Notes under the pieces: generated by a model
What the model was told of the DNA's origin: nothing
What the model saw: the letters and a program-made list of their open reading frames with translations, nothing else
The model's database searches: none
Shown: positions 17,157 to 25,988 of the stretch, one piece after another
Position numbering within the stretch: the stretch's first letter is position 1
How the letters are laid out: every line of letters starts with the position of its first letter
Assembly (NCBI RefSeq): GCF_004959855.1
Contig: NZ_SPNT01000005.1
Location: forward strand, 62,001-126,000
Reading direction: 5' to 3'
DNA from: Nitratireductor sp. XY-223
GTDB taxonomy: Bacteria > Pseudomonadota > Alphaproteobacteria > Rhizobiales > Rhizobiaceae
DNA length: 64,000 nt
Made by a program: the position numbers and the translations under genes

Positions 17157-17894
17157 TCACACGAAGGAGCGCACCAGGCTCCCGACCAGCAGGTTCCAGC
17201 CGTCGATCAGGACGAAGAACAGGATCTTGAACGGCAGCGATATCGCCGTCGGCGGCAGCATCATCATGCCCATGGACATGGTGATTGTCGCCACGACCAG
17301 ATCGATGACCAGGAACGGGAGGACGACAAGGAAGCCGATCTCGAATCCGCGCCTGATCTCCGAGATCATGAAAGCCGGGATCAGCACGCGCAGATCGACC
17401 TTGCCGTCCGTGGATACCGGCTGTCCGCGCTCCGCGGCGAGGTCGACAAACAGGTTCAGGTCCTTGTCGCGCGTGTTGGACAGCATGAAGTCGCGGAACG
17501 GATCGCCGATGCGCTCGAAGGCCTCCGCCTCGCCGATCTGGTTGTCGAGCAGCGGCTGGACGCCGTTTTCCCAGGCGCGGTCGAAGGTCGGCGCCATGAC
17601 GTAGAAAGTCATGAACAGCGCCAGGCTGATGAGGATGAGGTTCGCCGGTGTCGTCATCAGCCCCATGCCCGCCCGCAGGATCGCGAAGGCGATGACAAAT
17701 CGAGGGAAGCTGGTCACCATGATGAGTATGCCGGGCGCGATGGACAGCACCGTCAGCAGACCGAAGGTGCGGATGATCCAGCTCGCGACCGAACCGTCCA
17801 CGGGCTGCGTGAGTATGTTCGGGTCCAGGGTCTGGGCTTCGGCCGTGGCCACCATCGCCATCATGGCGAGTGCTGCCAGAAGTAATCGTATCAT
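17157..17894 (-). CDS. fliP: Flagellar export gate protein FliP
   Basis: A 245-residue protein, the usual length, started at 17894 with an ATGA overlap to fliL; the longer open frame reads back through fliL and is not coding. A cleavable signal (MIRLLLAALAMMAMVATAEA) and about four membrane helices are visible, with the FliP signatures VTSFPRFVIAFAILRAGMG and MSMGMMMLPPTAISLPFKILFFVLIDGWNLLVGSLV. FliP forms the core of the export gate with FliQ and FliR. Last gene of the long flgF-to-fliP run. Confidence 0.96.
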   Translation of the reverse strand: MIRLLLAALAMMAMVATAEAQTLDPNILTQPVDGSVASWIIRTFGLLTVLSIAPGILIMVTSFPRFVIAFAILRAGMGLMTTPANLILISLALFMTFYVMAPTFDRAWENGVQPLLDNQIGEAEAFERIGDPFRDFMLSNTRDKDLNLFVDLAAERGQPVSTDGKVDLRVLIPAFMISEIRRGFEIGFLVVLPFLVIDLVVATITMSMGMMMLPPTAISLPFKILFFVLIDGWNLLVGSLVRSFV

Positions 17895-18409
17895 TCGATC
17901 AGAAAGGTCCGGAAAAGCAGTTTCGAGACACGGCCGTTGGAGCGGATCACGGCACGTTCGGAGAGATCGTCGCGCAGGTGCTGGAACCCGCGCGGTCCTT
18001 CGATCTGGGGAAGCGAAACAGTACGCATGTAGGCCATCACGTCCTGGTGGATCAGTTCGGCCAGGGTGGGATCGGGCTCCCTGTCGAATACCAGGGCCAC
18101 TTCCACCCGGACCCAGCTGTTGGACGGAAAGGACAGATTGGTGGTGATCGGCGCCAGAGTGAGAATCTGGTGATCGGCGATCACGGCAGCGGTTACGCTG
18201 TCGTCCGCGTCGGCATCCTCCTCGGAGCCCATCTTTTCCCGCGCGGCCTTCTCGAGCGCCGCGGACGCCATTTCCTTGTTTTTGGCGCCGGCAATCATGC
18301 CGACCAGCCATCCGCCGCCGCCGGCCAGGGCCGACAGCACCAACAGCACCGCTGCCGTCACGATGAAGGACCCGCCGCTTTTCTTCGTCTTTTCTCCAGG
18401 TGTCTTCAT
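17891..18409 (-). CDS. fliL: Flagellar basal body-associated protein FliL
   Basis: A 172-residue bitopic protein: a short basic N-terminus (KTPGEKTKKSGG), one membrane helix (about 15-38), a charged linker, then a periplasmic domain (ILTLAPITTNLSFPSNSWVRVEVALVF) with the FliL-type end QIEGPRGFQHLRDDLSERAVIRSNGRVSKLLFRTFLIE. FliL sits around the stator and helps motor function. 17 bases after flgH; overlaps fliP by 4. Confidence 0.93.
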   Translation of the reverse strand: MKTPGEKTKKSGGSFIVTAAVLLVLSALAGGGGWLVGMIAGAKNKEMASAALEKAAREKMGSEEDADADDSVTAAVIADHQILTLAPITTNLSFPSNSWVRVEVALVFDREPDPTLAELIHQDVMAYMRTVSLPQIEGPRGFQHLRDDLSERAVIRSNGRVSKLLFRTFLIE

Positions 18410-18426
18410 GTCACCCTGCTTGGCAT

Positions 18427-19137
18427 CTAAATTGGTGAGTAAATATCCACGATCTGCTGGCCGACCGGCGGCTGCTGGACCTCCATCAACCGGCCGCGAC
18501 CGCCGTAGGAGACACGCGCCTCGGCAATCTTCTCGTAGGCGATCGTGTTGTAGGCGTCGACGTCGCGCGGACGCACGATGCCGGCAATGTTCAGGATGCG
18601 CATCTCGTAGTTGACGCGCACCTCCTGCGAGCCGCTGATCACCAGGTTGCCGTTGTCGAGGACGCCGGTGACCACGGCCGCGACGCGCAGCTCAAGCGTC
18701 TCGGAACGCGCGGTGGTGCCCTTGCCTTCGGTGCTGGTGTTGGAGCCGAAGGTCAAACCGAATTCCCCGTCGGACCCCGATCCGTTGACCGCGTAGCTGC
18801 CGCCGGCGTTGATCCCACTGGAATTCGTGCGGTCCCTGTCGGTGGCATTATCGAAGGTCGCCTTGTCGTTGATGGCGATGTTCACCGTCAGAATGTCGCC
18901 GACGGACATGGCGCGGGCATCCTTGAACAAGTCGCTTTGCGCGTCGGTCCAAAGGGAATAGCCATTGCCCGGCTTGCGCGGCGGTTTCGGATAAAGCGCC
19001 ATCTGGGGCGTCTGGCCGTAGCGCAACCCGCTGCCCATCGGGCTCATGGTCGGGGCGCGGCCGATGTCGTTGAATGTGCTGGACCCGCAGCCGGCCAGAA
19101 CAAATGAAAGCAGTATCAGCAAGAAACGGCCAATCAT
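18427..19137 (-). CDS. flgH: Outer-membrane L-ring lipoprotein FlgH
   Basis: A 236-residue lipoprotein with a clear lipobox (MIGRFLLILLSFVLAGCGSS, Cys at residue 17). The FlgH core SLWTDAQSDLFKDARAMSVGDILTVNI and the end IAGIVRPRDVDAYNTIAYEKIAEARVSYGGRG are both present. It forms the L-ring bushing in the outer membrane. It overlaps motE by 4 bases. Confidence 0.95.
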   Translation of the reverse strand: MIGRFLLILLSFVLAGCGSSTFNDIGRAPTMSPMGSGLRYGQTPQMALYPKPPRKPGNGYSLWTDAQSDLFKDARAMSVGDILTVNIAINDKATFDNATDRDRTNSSGINAGGSYAVNGSGSDGEFGLTFGSNTSTEGKGTTARSETLELRVAAVVTGVLDNGNLVISGSQEVRVNYEMRILNIAGIVRPRDVDAYNTIAYEKIAEARVSYGGRGRLMEVQQPPVGQQIVDIYSPI

Positions 19138-19679
19138 GAGGGTTCGTCCGGAATGTTGGTGTCGGCGGCGCTGGCTATGATGCTGGTGAGATTCGCCGCG
19201 GTCTCGGCGTCCATCTCGTTGAGGATCTGGCTGGCGAGCCGGGGTTTCAGTTTCATGACGATGGCGGCGGCGACATTCACATCGACGAGTTCGAGCTTCT
19301 CGGCGGCTGAATCGGCGCGCATGTTCTTGTAGATCTCCACCAGACCGCCTTCCGCCTTGACCAGGAACTCATTGCGCAGGTTCAGCCAGTGCTCGTATTC
19401 GGCGCGGCGCTTTTCCAGCGTCGCGATACGGTCCTCGATGTCGGCCTGCAACTGCTCGAGCTCCTGTTTCTGGAGGAGATAACGACGGTCGCGGGCGGCG
19501 TCTGCAATGTTGGTGCAGAAGGCGCGGATCTCGTCCGAGATCTCGTTCTGCATCGTTTCCGCGTCCTTTTCGGCCGCCAGGGAAAGGTTCAGGGGCAGTC
19601 CCCAGGCGCCGAAGGCGGTCGCCAGGGCCAGGGACGCTGCCAGTGTCTTGGTCAGGAATGATCGCACCATTTTCCTCAT
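19134..19679 (-). CDS. motE: MotC chaperone MotE
   Basis: A 181-residue exported protein with an N-terminal signal (about residues 1-35), a long coiled coil (about 40-115, KQELEQLQADIEDRIATLEKRRAEYEHWLNLRNEFL), and a C-terminal MgtE-N-like helical part (NVAAAIVMKLKPRLASQILNEMDAETAANLTSII). This is the MotE family, in Sinorhizobium a periplasmic chaperone needed for MotC stability. Typically found between flgI and flgH, as here, with 4-base overlaps on both sides. Confidence 0.85.
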   Translation of the reverse strand: MRKMVRSFLTKTLAASLALATAFGAWGLPLNLSLAAEKDAETMQNEISDEIRAFCTNIADAARDRRYLLQKQELEQLQADIEDRIATLEKRRAEYEHWLNLRNEFLVKAEGGLVEIYKNMRADSAAEKLELVDVNVAAAIVMKLKPRLASQILNEMDAETAANLTSIIASAADTNIPDEPS

Positions 19680-20782
19680 TGCAGCACCAGCTCAGCCTGC
19701 AGCGCGCCGGCCGACTTAATGCCCTGCAGGATCGCGATGATCCCGTCGGGGCGCACGCCGATGCTGTTGAGCCCGGCGACCAGCGTCTGGAGGTTGGGTC
19801 CGTTGAGAATGGCGACCTGGCCGCCCTCCGTCATGGCGGTGATATCGGTCAACGGCTCGACCGCGGTAACGCCGTCGCTGAACGGCAGGGGCTGCGAGAT
19901 GATCGGCGATTCGTTGACCCGAATGGTGAGTGTCCCGTGACTGACGGCGACTTTCGAAATGCGGACATCGTGCCCCATGACGATGGTTCCGGTGCGCTCG
20001 TTGACCACGACGCGTGCCGGCGCATCGGTCTCGACCACCAGCCGCTCGATCTCGGCGACGAACCGCGGCAGCGCGACGTTCTTGGGCCGCGCCACGCGCA
20101 CCGTGGTCGAATCGTTGGCGCTGGCCAGCATGCCGCCGTAGCGTTTGCCGGTATGGCGGTTGATGGCGTCGGCAACCGAGACCGCAGTCGAGAAATCCGG
20201 ATTGCGCAACTGAAAGATCAGATGGCCGGTGTCGGTGAAGCGCATCGGGATCTCGCGCTCGATGATTGCGCCGCCCGGCACCCGCCCGGTGGTGGTCACA
20301 CCCGACGTGAGGGTCTGCGCGTCACCCTCGGCGGTGAACCCGGAGACGACCACGGAACCCTGGGAAACGGCGTAGATCTCGCCGTCGGCCGCCGAGAGCG
20401 GCGTCATGACAAGAATACCGCCGCGCAGCGATGTCGCATCGCCGAGCGACGAGACACTGACATCGATGCGCGAACCAACGCTGGCAAAGGGCGGCAGGTC
20501 AGCCGTCGCGATGACCGCCGCGACGTTGTTGACGCGGGCGGCGGCACCCTCCGTGGCGATACCGAGATTCTCCAGCATGGCGCGCAGCGACTGCTCGGTA
20601 AAGGGAGAGCCGCGCAGGCTGTCGCCGGTTCCCTGCAGGCCGATGACAAGGCCGTAGCCGATGAGCTGGTTCTGGCGTGCGCTCTGGAGGGAGGCGATAT
20701 CCTTGATGCGCGACGCCGCGCCGGCCGGCAAGGCGGAAGCAAAGGCCAGGACAACCGCGAATGCCGCCGCCCGCCACCTCAT
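19676..20782 (-). CDS. flgI: Flagellar P-ring protein FlgI
   Basis: A 368-residue exported protein. Signal peptide at residues 1-22 (AVVLAFASALPAGAAS), then the hallmark RIKDIASLQSARQNQLIGYGLVIGLQGTGDSL and the C-terminal LVAGLNSIGVRPDGIIAILQGIKSAGALQAELVLQ. It assembles into the P-ring around the rod in the peptidoglycan layer. It overlaps flgA and motE by 4 bases each. Confidence 0.96.
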   Translation of the reverse strand: MRWRAAAFAVVLAFASALPAGAASRIKDIASLQSARQNQLIGYGLVIGLQGTGDSLRGSPFTEQSLRAMLENLGIATEGAAARVNNVAAVIATADLPPFASVGSRIDVSVSSLGDATSLRGGILVMTPLSAADGEIYAVSQGSVVVSGFTAEGDAQTLTSGVTTTGRVPGGAIIEREIPMRFTDTGHLIFQLRNPDFSTAVSVADAINRHTGKRYGGMLASANDSTTVRVARPKNVALPRFVAEIERLVVETDAPARVVVNERTGTIVMGHDVRISKVAVSHGTLTIRVNESPIISQPLPFSDGVTAVEPLTDITAMTEGGQVAILNGPNLQTLVAGLNSIGVRPDGIIAILQGIKSAGALQAELVLQ

Positions 20783-21234
20783 TGGGCTGCGACCCTGACC
20801 GTGCCGTCGGCCATAACCGTGCCGGAAACCATGACGCCGGTGTTGACGTTGCGCACCCGGATGAAATCGCCGACGGACCCGTTCTTCAATGGACTGCCGG
20901 GCGCGGTGATGGTCAGGCCGTTCTGGGAAAACACCATGGTGACCACGGAACCGCGTTCGACCGTGTAGGGTTCACGCACGGACGAGACCGGAACCACGCG
21001 CCCGGGAAGCAGCGTGCGCTTGGCGACCATGCCCTCGACCTCGTCCATCGAGGACGCATAGTCGCGCCGCACGTTCCTGTTGGTGACCTTGACCATTTCG
21101 AGCATGTGCGCCTCGACGGTCTCGCCGGGATAGATGATCCGTTTCGGAATGACGGCGAACGGTTCCGCAGCCGCCACGCGCCAAACACCTGTCAGCAGGA
21201 TCAGCAGGACGGCAAGGGCGGTTCTGAACTTCAT
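20779..21234 (-). CDS. flgA: P-ring assembly chaperone FlgA
   Basis: A 151-residue periplasmic protein with a signal (KFRTALAVLLILLTGVWRVAA), then an SAF-like domain (AVIPKRIIYPGETVEAHMLEMV) and the FlgA C-terminus GDFIRVRNVNTGVMVSGTVMADGTVRVAAQ. It helps FlgI fold into the P-ring. Short compared with enteric FlgA, as usual in alphaproteobacteria. 11 bases after flgG. Confidence 0.93.
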   Translation of the reverse strand: MKFRTALAVLLILLTGVWRVAAAEPFAVIPKRIIYPGETVEAHMLEMVKVTNRNVRRDYASSMDEVEGMVAKRTLLPGRVVPVSSVREPYTVERGSVVTMVFSQNGLTITAPGSPLKNGSVGDFIRVRNVNTGVMVSGTVMADGTVRVAAQ

Positions 21235-21245
21235 CTACGGTCCGA

Positions 21246-22031
21246 TCACATGCTCTGCGAAACGATGGACGCCATTTCATCGGCCGCCTTGATGACCTTC
21301 GAGTTCATCTCATAGGCGCGCTGAGCGGAGATCAGGTCGGTGATCTCCTTCACGGCATCGACATTGGAGGCTTCCAGGTATCCCTGTTCGATCGATGCGA
21401 AACCCGGATCATCCGGGACCCCGACGATCGCCGTTCCGGATGCATCGGTCTCCTGGAACAGATTGTCGCCGAGCGGCGCCAGTCCGGCCTCGTTCACGAA
21501 GTTGGCGATGGTGATCTGACCGACCTCCTGCAGGTCGACGTCATCGCCGACCCGCACGAAGACCTGGCCCGACTTGGTGACGACGGTCTCACTGGTGCCT
21601 TCGGGAAGCGCGATGGCGGGTTCAAGCAGGTAACCGTCGGCGGTGACGATTTCGCCGTTGGCGTTGGTATTGAGGGCGCCGGACCGCGTGTAGAGCGTTT
21701 CACCGTCAGTACTCTGCACCTGGAACCAGCCGCGTCCGACGAGCGCCAGGTCCATGGAATTGCCGGTATTGACCAGTGATCCCTGGATGTGAACGTTGCG
21801 TATCGCCATGGTCTGGACGCCAAGGCCGACATAGGCGCCTTCGGGGACAATCGCCTGGTTGGCGGCCGTCGGAACGCCCTGCGCCTTTTCAACCTGGTAG
21901 AGCAGGTCCGAAAACTCGGCGCGGGCGCGCTTGAAGCCGGTCGTGTTGATGTTGGCGATGTTGTTCGCAATCACCTCGAGATTGAGTTGCTGGGCGTTCA
22001 TGCCCGTCGCAGCGATGGCCAGTGCTTTCAT
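21246..22031 (-). CDS. flgG: Distal rod protein FlgG
   Basis: A 261-residue axial protein of standard length. [46 protein letters not shown] at the N-terminus is the FlgG signature, including the extended YQ segment that makes the rod stiff; the C-terminus has [43 protein letters not shown]. Lies between fliE and flgA. Confidence 0.96.
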   Translation of the reverse strand: MKALAIAATGMNAQQLNLEVIANNIANINTTGFKRARAEFSDLLYQVEKAQGVPTAANQAIVPEGAYVGLGVQTMAIRNVHIQGSLVNTGNSMDLALVGRGWFQVQSTDGETLYTRSGALNTNANGEIVTADGYLLEPAIALPEGTSETVVTKSGQVFVRVGDDVDLQEVGQITIANFVNEAGLAPLGDNLFQETDASGTAIVGVPDDPGFASIEQGYLEASNVDAVKEITDLISAQRAYEMNSKVIKAADEMASIVSQSM

Positions 22032-22042
22032 TGCGGTTCTCC

Positions 22043-22360
22043 TCAGATGGCCATACGGCTGATTTCGAGATAGGCGGTGACGATCTTGTCGCGCACGGCG
22101 ATCGCCGTCTGCAGGGTCCGCTCGGCGCTCATGACCGCCTCGACCACTTCCTGCGTTCCGGCCTGGCCGTTGATCCCCTTGATGGACATTTCCTCGCCCC
22201 GGTGCATGGTCGCCGTCATGTCGGAAACCATGTCGGACAACATCGCCGAGAATTCCGATCCGCCGGAACCGGACGCGGGGCCGGTGGCGCCCGCTTCCGC
22301 GGTCTGCTCGACGGGACGCGTCAGGGAGGTGATTGCGGCGGCGCCGACGGCATCGATCAT
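22043..22360 (-). CDS. fliE: Basal-body MS-ring/rod adaptor FliE
   Basis: A 105-residue protein of FliE length. The conserved C-terminal two-thirds read [69 protein letters not shown], with the usual V-x-A-x-x-x-A-E-x-x-L-Q-T and R-D-K-I-V-x-A-Y-x-E-I pattern. FliE joins the MS ring to the rod. ATGA overlap with flgC. Confidence 0.95.
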   Translation of the reverse strand: MIDAVGAAAITSLTRPVEQTAEAGATGPASGSGGSEFSAMLSDMVSDMTATMHRGEEMSIKGINGQAGTQEVVEAVMSAERTLQTAIAVRDKIVTAYLEISRMAI

Positions 22361-22785
22361 GACGACGTCCTCAACAGGTCAATGGTCATCGAAATCAGTT
22401 CGCGCGCCTGCTTGATCGTCTGCAGGTTGGCCTCGTAGGAGCGGTTTGCCTCGCGCATGTCGGCCATTTCCACGAGCACGTTGACATTCGGCAGTTTCAC
22501 CATGCCGTTTTCATCGGCGGCCGAATGGCCGGGATCGAACTCGATGGAGAATTCGGAATTGTCCCGGCCGATCGATTCGATCCGGACCATCGATGCGCCG
22601 GTAAGCGCATCGAGCTCCGACACGAAGCCGATGGTCTTGCGCTGATAGGGATTCTCGCCCGGCGCCGAGCCCGTTGTCTGGGCATTGGCCATGTTCTCCG
22701 CCACGACACGCAGGCGCACCGACTGCGCCTCAAGGCCGGATGCGGCGGTCTTCAAAGCCGCGGAAAGAGGATCGATCACGGTCAT
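22357..22785 (-). CDS. flgC: Proximal rod protein FlgC
   Basis: A 142-residue rod protein. N-terminal [36 protein letters not shown] and C-terminal [39 protein letters not shown] match FlgC. It overlaps flgB and fliE by 4 bases. Confidence 0.95.
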   Translation of the reverse strand: MTVIDPLSAALKTAASGLEAQSVRLRVVAENMANAQTTGSAPGENPYQRKTIGFVSELDALTGASMVRIESIGRDNSEFSIEFDPGHSAADENGMVKLPNVNVLVEMADMREANRSYEANLQTIKQARELISMTIDLLRTSS

Positions 22786-23159
22786 TTCGCCACCGTCAGA
22801 AGCATCATGCGATGAAAAGAGCGCAAAAGGCCGGTGCTGAGTTCGTATTCCTTGCGGATCTCACCCGCCTTGATCAGCTCTTCTTCCAGCGACACTGCAT
22901 TGCCGGAGGGCGCTATGTCGAAGCCCTGATCGGTGCCCGCCCGCACCGATCCGCGCAAGGGATCTTCGGTCAGATGCGCCGGATGGGTGGCCGCCATTTG
23001 CGTACCGACCGTATCGAGCACCGTTTCGAACGGGTCGATGTCCATCGCGACATAGTCCGGCGTGTTGGCGTTGGCGATGTTGCCGGCCACGACACTTTGC
23101 CGGACGGACAGCCAATGGGCCTTGTCCGACGCAAGTTCAAACAGCTGGATCGGCTCCAT
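22782..23159 (-). CDS. flgB: Proximal rod protein FlgB
   Basis: Started at 23159 ([21 protein letters not shown]) with GGGGAGA 6 bases upstream, giving 125 residues; an upstream ATG at 23183 lacks a ribosome site. The [23 protein letters not shown] rod motif is intact. The shared flagellar promoter element sits 27-48 bases upstream, so flgB probably also starts its own transcript within the larger operon. Confidence 0.94.
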   Translation of the reverse strand: MEPIQLFELASDKAHWLSVRQSVVAGNIANANTPDYVAMDIDPFETVLDTVGTQMAATHPAHLTEDPLRGSVRAGTDQGFDIAPSGNAVSLEEELIKAGEIRKEYELSTGLLRSFHRMMLLTVAK

Positions 23160-23185
23160 CCGAATCTCCCCTTTGCGGGGCAAAT

Positions 23186-23207
23186 TAGAAATTCAATCTT
23201 GCGCGGG
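23186..23207 (-). promoter_or_regulatory. Shared flagellar promoter element, flgB
   Basis: Reverse-strand CCCGCGCAAG (23207-23198), ten bases, TA (23187-23186), 27 bases before the flgB start and in the 98-base gap after the upstream ORF. The least conserved of the six at its 5' end (CCC for TTC). Confidence 0.5.
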
Positions 23208-23257
23208 ACTTGCGGGTGCGGCGCCGTGCACAAGAATTGCACCGGTCGCGCCTGAAA

Positions 23258-23821
23258 CTAGCGCTCGATGACCTCACCCTCGGAGGTGACGATGACCCAG
23301 CGCCCGTCCCTTTGTTCGAGCGTCGCCAGCCGGCTGTCGTCCGGCAGGATCGATCCCACCCGCACCACATAGACCCCGTTGCCGTCCTCGATCAGCGCCC
23401 GGCCATTGACAACGTGCAGCAGACGGAAGGCGGACCTGACGCCCGGGAAGGCCTGTTGGGGGACCTCGCCGTCATCCTCTGCCTCGAACTCCCCCTCGCG
23501 GCCGTCGAGGGTGACGGTCGCAGTGGTGATCGAGTCGAAATCCTCGTCTTCTGCGTTCTCGTCCGCATCGGGAATCGAAAGCGGCGACACGCTGACGGCG
23601 CCGCGGCCGGGCATGCCGGCCATATCGCGCCCGGTCGACAACGCGTAGGGCTGTATCCCGAATTTCTCCTGGTTGAGAAAAACATACCAGGGGAAAAAGG
23701 CGGCAAAGGCGGCAATCCCCAGACCCGCAACGATCAGGACGCGGTCGGCGCGGTCTCCGTCGCCGCGCGGCAGCTCCGGAAGGTCCTGTCCGGCGCTGTT
23801 TTTCTCGGCTCTATCGCTCAT
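23258..23821 (-). CDS. Conserved flagellar-locus membrane protein, unknown function
   Basis: A 187-residue protein with a charged N-terminal cytoplasmic stretch, one membrane helix (about 28-48, VLIVAGLGIAAFAAFFPWYVFL), an acidic variable part, and a small C-terminal domain (AFRLLHVVNGRALIEDGNGVYVVRVGSILPDDSRLATLEQRDGRWVIVTSEGEVI). That end looks like the periplasmic domains of GspC/PilP type secretion proteins, by eye only. A gene at this place, between fliI and flgB, is found in other rhizobia. Its function is not known to me. Confidence 0.75.
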   Translation of the reverse strand: MSDRAEKNSAGQDLPELPRGDGDRADRVLIVAGLGIAAFAAFFPWYVFLNQEKFGIQPYALSTGRDMAGMPGRGAVSVSPLSIPDADENAEDEDFDSITTATVTLDGREGEFEAEDDGEVPQQAFPGVRSAFRLLHVVNGRALIEDGNGVYVVRVGSILPDDSRLATLEQRDGRWVIVTSEGEVIER

Positions 23822-23835
23822 GGAATGCGCTCATC

Positions 23836-25239
23836 TCATTGTCCGGGCTTTTGCTCCTGCTGCGCCCTGGCGGCGGCCTGTTTCATTGCGTCAGCCAGGT
23901 CGTTGAAGGCGTCACGCGCCGGCTTGTCATGCGGCTGCTGCTTGAGGATGTCGTAAATCACCGGGACCTGCTGCACGGCGAGGTCCAGTTCGGCGTCCGA
24001 TCCGGGCTTGTAGCCGCCCAGCAGTCTCAGGTCCTTGGTTTCCTCGAACCGCTGGATCAGCGCGCGCAGCCGGATGACCAGCTTTTCCTCGTCGGACTCC
24101 CAGGCGGTTCGCGCCAGCCGCGAGATCGAGGCGAGAGGATTGATCGGCGGATAACGCCCCTCCTCGGCCAGTGCGCGTTCGAGGACGATGTGGCCGTCGA
24201 GGATCCCGCGGGTCGAATCGGCGATCGGATCGTTGTGATTGTCGCCGTCCACGAGGATCGAGACGATGGCGGTTATGGATCCGGCATTGGCGCCTCCGGG
24301 CCCGGCACGCTCCAGCAGCCGCGGCAGTTCCGTGAACACGGTCGCCGGATAACCGCGGGCGACGGGCAGCTCGCCGGACGCCACACTGACCTCGCGGATG
24401 GCATGGGCAAAGCGGGTAATGCTGTCGACCACGAGAAGAACGTTCTCGCCGTTGTCGCGAAAGTGCTCGGCCACGGTCATCGCCGTCATCGGCGCCATGC
24501 GGCGGACCATCGGGCTTTCGTCGCTCGTCGCAACGACGGCGACCGATTTGCCGAGCTGTTCGCCGAGCGTGTCCTCGATGAACTCGCGAACCTCCCGCCC
24601 GCGCTCGCCGACCAGCGCGATGACCGCGCGGTCGAAGGCGTCGGCGCGGGTGAGCATGGACAAAAGGGTCGACTTGCCGACCCCGGACCCGGCAAAAATG
24701 CCGAGGCGCTGCCCGAGGCAGAGGGGCGAGAAGATGTCGATGGCGCGGATCCCCGTCTTCAACGGCTTGTTGACGCGCTGGCGGGTCATCGAGGCCGGGG
24801 CGTCATTGGCGACGGCGCGGCGCCGCTTTCCCGGCTCGAGCGCGCCCAGCCCGTCGATCGGCTGCCCGAGCGCGTTGATGGTGCGTCCGCACCAGCTCGC
24901 GTCCGGCGCGATGCGGAAGGCGCCGAACCGGATCACCGGGTCGCCGATTGCGATCGCCTCACCGCGCTCTACCGGGCATACGATGACGGCATGCGGCTCG
25001 ACCTTGACCACTTCGCCAAGCGTCATGCCGGCCCGCCCGTGATGCTCGACATAGTCTCCAAGGCAAACATGGGGCGAAAGTCCGGAGACCTCGTAATTGT
25101 TGGGCGTGATGGTGGTAACGAGGCCACCGCGGCGCACCAGCTCGTCGGGACTGGAGAAGCGCCCGACCAGCCGCTCCAGGGCGTCGAGCGTTACCGACCG
25201 GCGCCGGCTATCGGGCTGCGGAGCGGTCACCTCGGACAA
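23836..25239 (-). CDS. fliI: Flagellar export ATPase FliI
   Basis: A 467-residue F1-type ATPase. Walker A is GIFAGSGVGKSTLLSML (about residue 178), Walker B LLVVDSITRFAHAIREV, and the arginine-finger region lies past SADSTRGILDGHIVL-type sequence (DSTRGILDGHIVLERALAEEGRYPPI). It powers delivery of export substrates to the gate. 28 bases after flgF and 14 before the small membrane-protein gene. Confidence 0.96.
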   Translation of the reverse strand: MSEVTAPQPDSRRRSVTLDALERLVGRFSSPDELVRRGGLVTTITPNNYEVSGLSPHVCLGDYVEHHGRAGMTLGEVVKVEPHAVIVCPVERGEAIAIGDPVIRFGAFRIAPDASWCGRTINALGQPIDGLGALEPGKRRRAVANDAPASMTRQRVNKPLKTGIRAIDIFSPLCLGQRLGIFAGSGVGKSTLLSMLTRADAFDRAVIALVGERGREVREFIEDTLGEQLGKSVAVVATSDESPMVRRMAPMTAMTVAEHFRDNGENVLLVVDSITRFAHAIREVSVASGELPVARGYPATVFTELPRLLERAGPGGANAGSITAIVSILVDGDNHNDPIADSTRGILDGHIVLERALAEEGRYPPINPLASISRLARTAWESDEEKLVIRLRALIQRFEETKDLRLLGGYKPGSDAELDLAVQQVPVIYDILKQQPHDKPARDAFNDLADAMKQAAARAQQEQKPGQ

Positions 25240-25267
25240 CGATCACCCCCTCGGCGCGCGGTCCGCA

Positions 25268-25978
25268 TCAGGTGGACCCGAGCGTCCTGACCGCCTCATC
25301 GAGGGTGTTTTCTCCCTCCTTGATTAGGCTGGCGGCGTTTTCGAACGCGCGTGTCACCATGATAAGCCGGCTCATTTCCGACATGGCATTGACGCCGGAC
25401 TCTTCGAGATATCCCTGCAGCACACCGGATTCGGCGCTGTCGACGATGGGTTCCGGCCTCGCGGTCGGCACGACGCCGCTGTTTTCAAAGCGGACGAATC
25501 CCTGATCGATGTCGACCGTATAGACCCCTATGGAGCCGACGACCGCTCCGTTCTGCCGAAGCAGGCCGTCGCGCGAGACCTTCGGCGGACCGGAGGCGCC
25601 GTCGAGCTGGATCGGCGCACCGCCCGGATCGAGCACCGGGTAGCCCTGAAGCGTGACAAGATCGCCGCCCTCCGCCATGGTGAAGCGTCCGTCCCGGGTC
25701 AGGGTCAGGCCGGCGGGCGTTTCTATGGCAAACCACCCCTCGCCCTGAACGGCGAAATCCAGCGCGTTTTCCGTCTGGGTCAATCCGCCGCCGATCGAAG
25801 ACAGATAGGTCTGACCCTCCGACACGAATGCGGTGGTGCCGTTGAGCAGCGATTCGAACCGGATTTCGGTCGGCCGGTATCCGATGGTGCCGGAATTGGC
25901 GATGTTGTCTGCCAGCGTGTTCAGCCGGTTCTCGAGAGCGATCTGCGAGGATAGGGCAACGTAGAGTGATGACTGCAT
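25268..25978 (-). CDS. flgF: Proximal rod protein FlgF
   Basis: A 236-residue axial protein. SSLYVALSSQIALENRLNTLADNIANSGTIGYRPTEIRFESLL at the N-terminus and GVLQGYLEESGVNAMSEMSRLIMVTRAFENAASLI at the C-terminus are typical of FlgF. It lies between the DUF1217 gene and fliI. Confidence 0.94.
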   Translation of the reverse strand: MQSSLYVALSSQIALENRLNTLADNIANSGTIGYRPTEIRFESLLNGTTAFVSEGQTYLSSIGGGLTQTENALDFAVQGEGWFAIETPAGLTLTRDGRFTMAEGGDLVTLQGYPVLDPGGAPIQLDGASGPPKVSRDGLLRQNGAVVGSIGVYTVDIDQGFVRFENSGVVPTARPEPIVDSAESGVLQGYLEESGVNAMSEMSRLIMVTRAFENAASLIKEGENTLDEAVRTLGST

Positions 25979-25988
25979 GGTCTGCGCC

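Noticed and set aside
17895-18311. N-terminal extension of fliP to 384 residues
   Set aside because: It reads back through fliL in another frame. The ATG at 17894 gives the standard 245 residues with a signal peptide.
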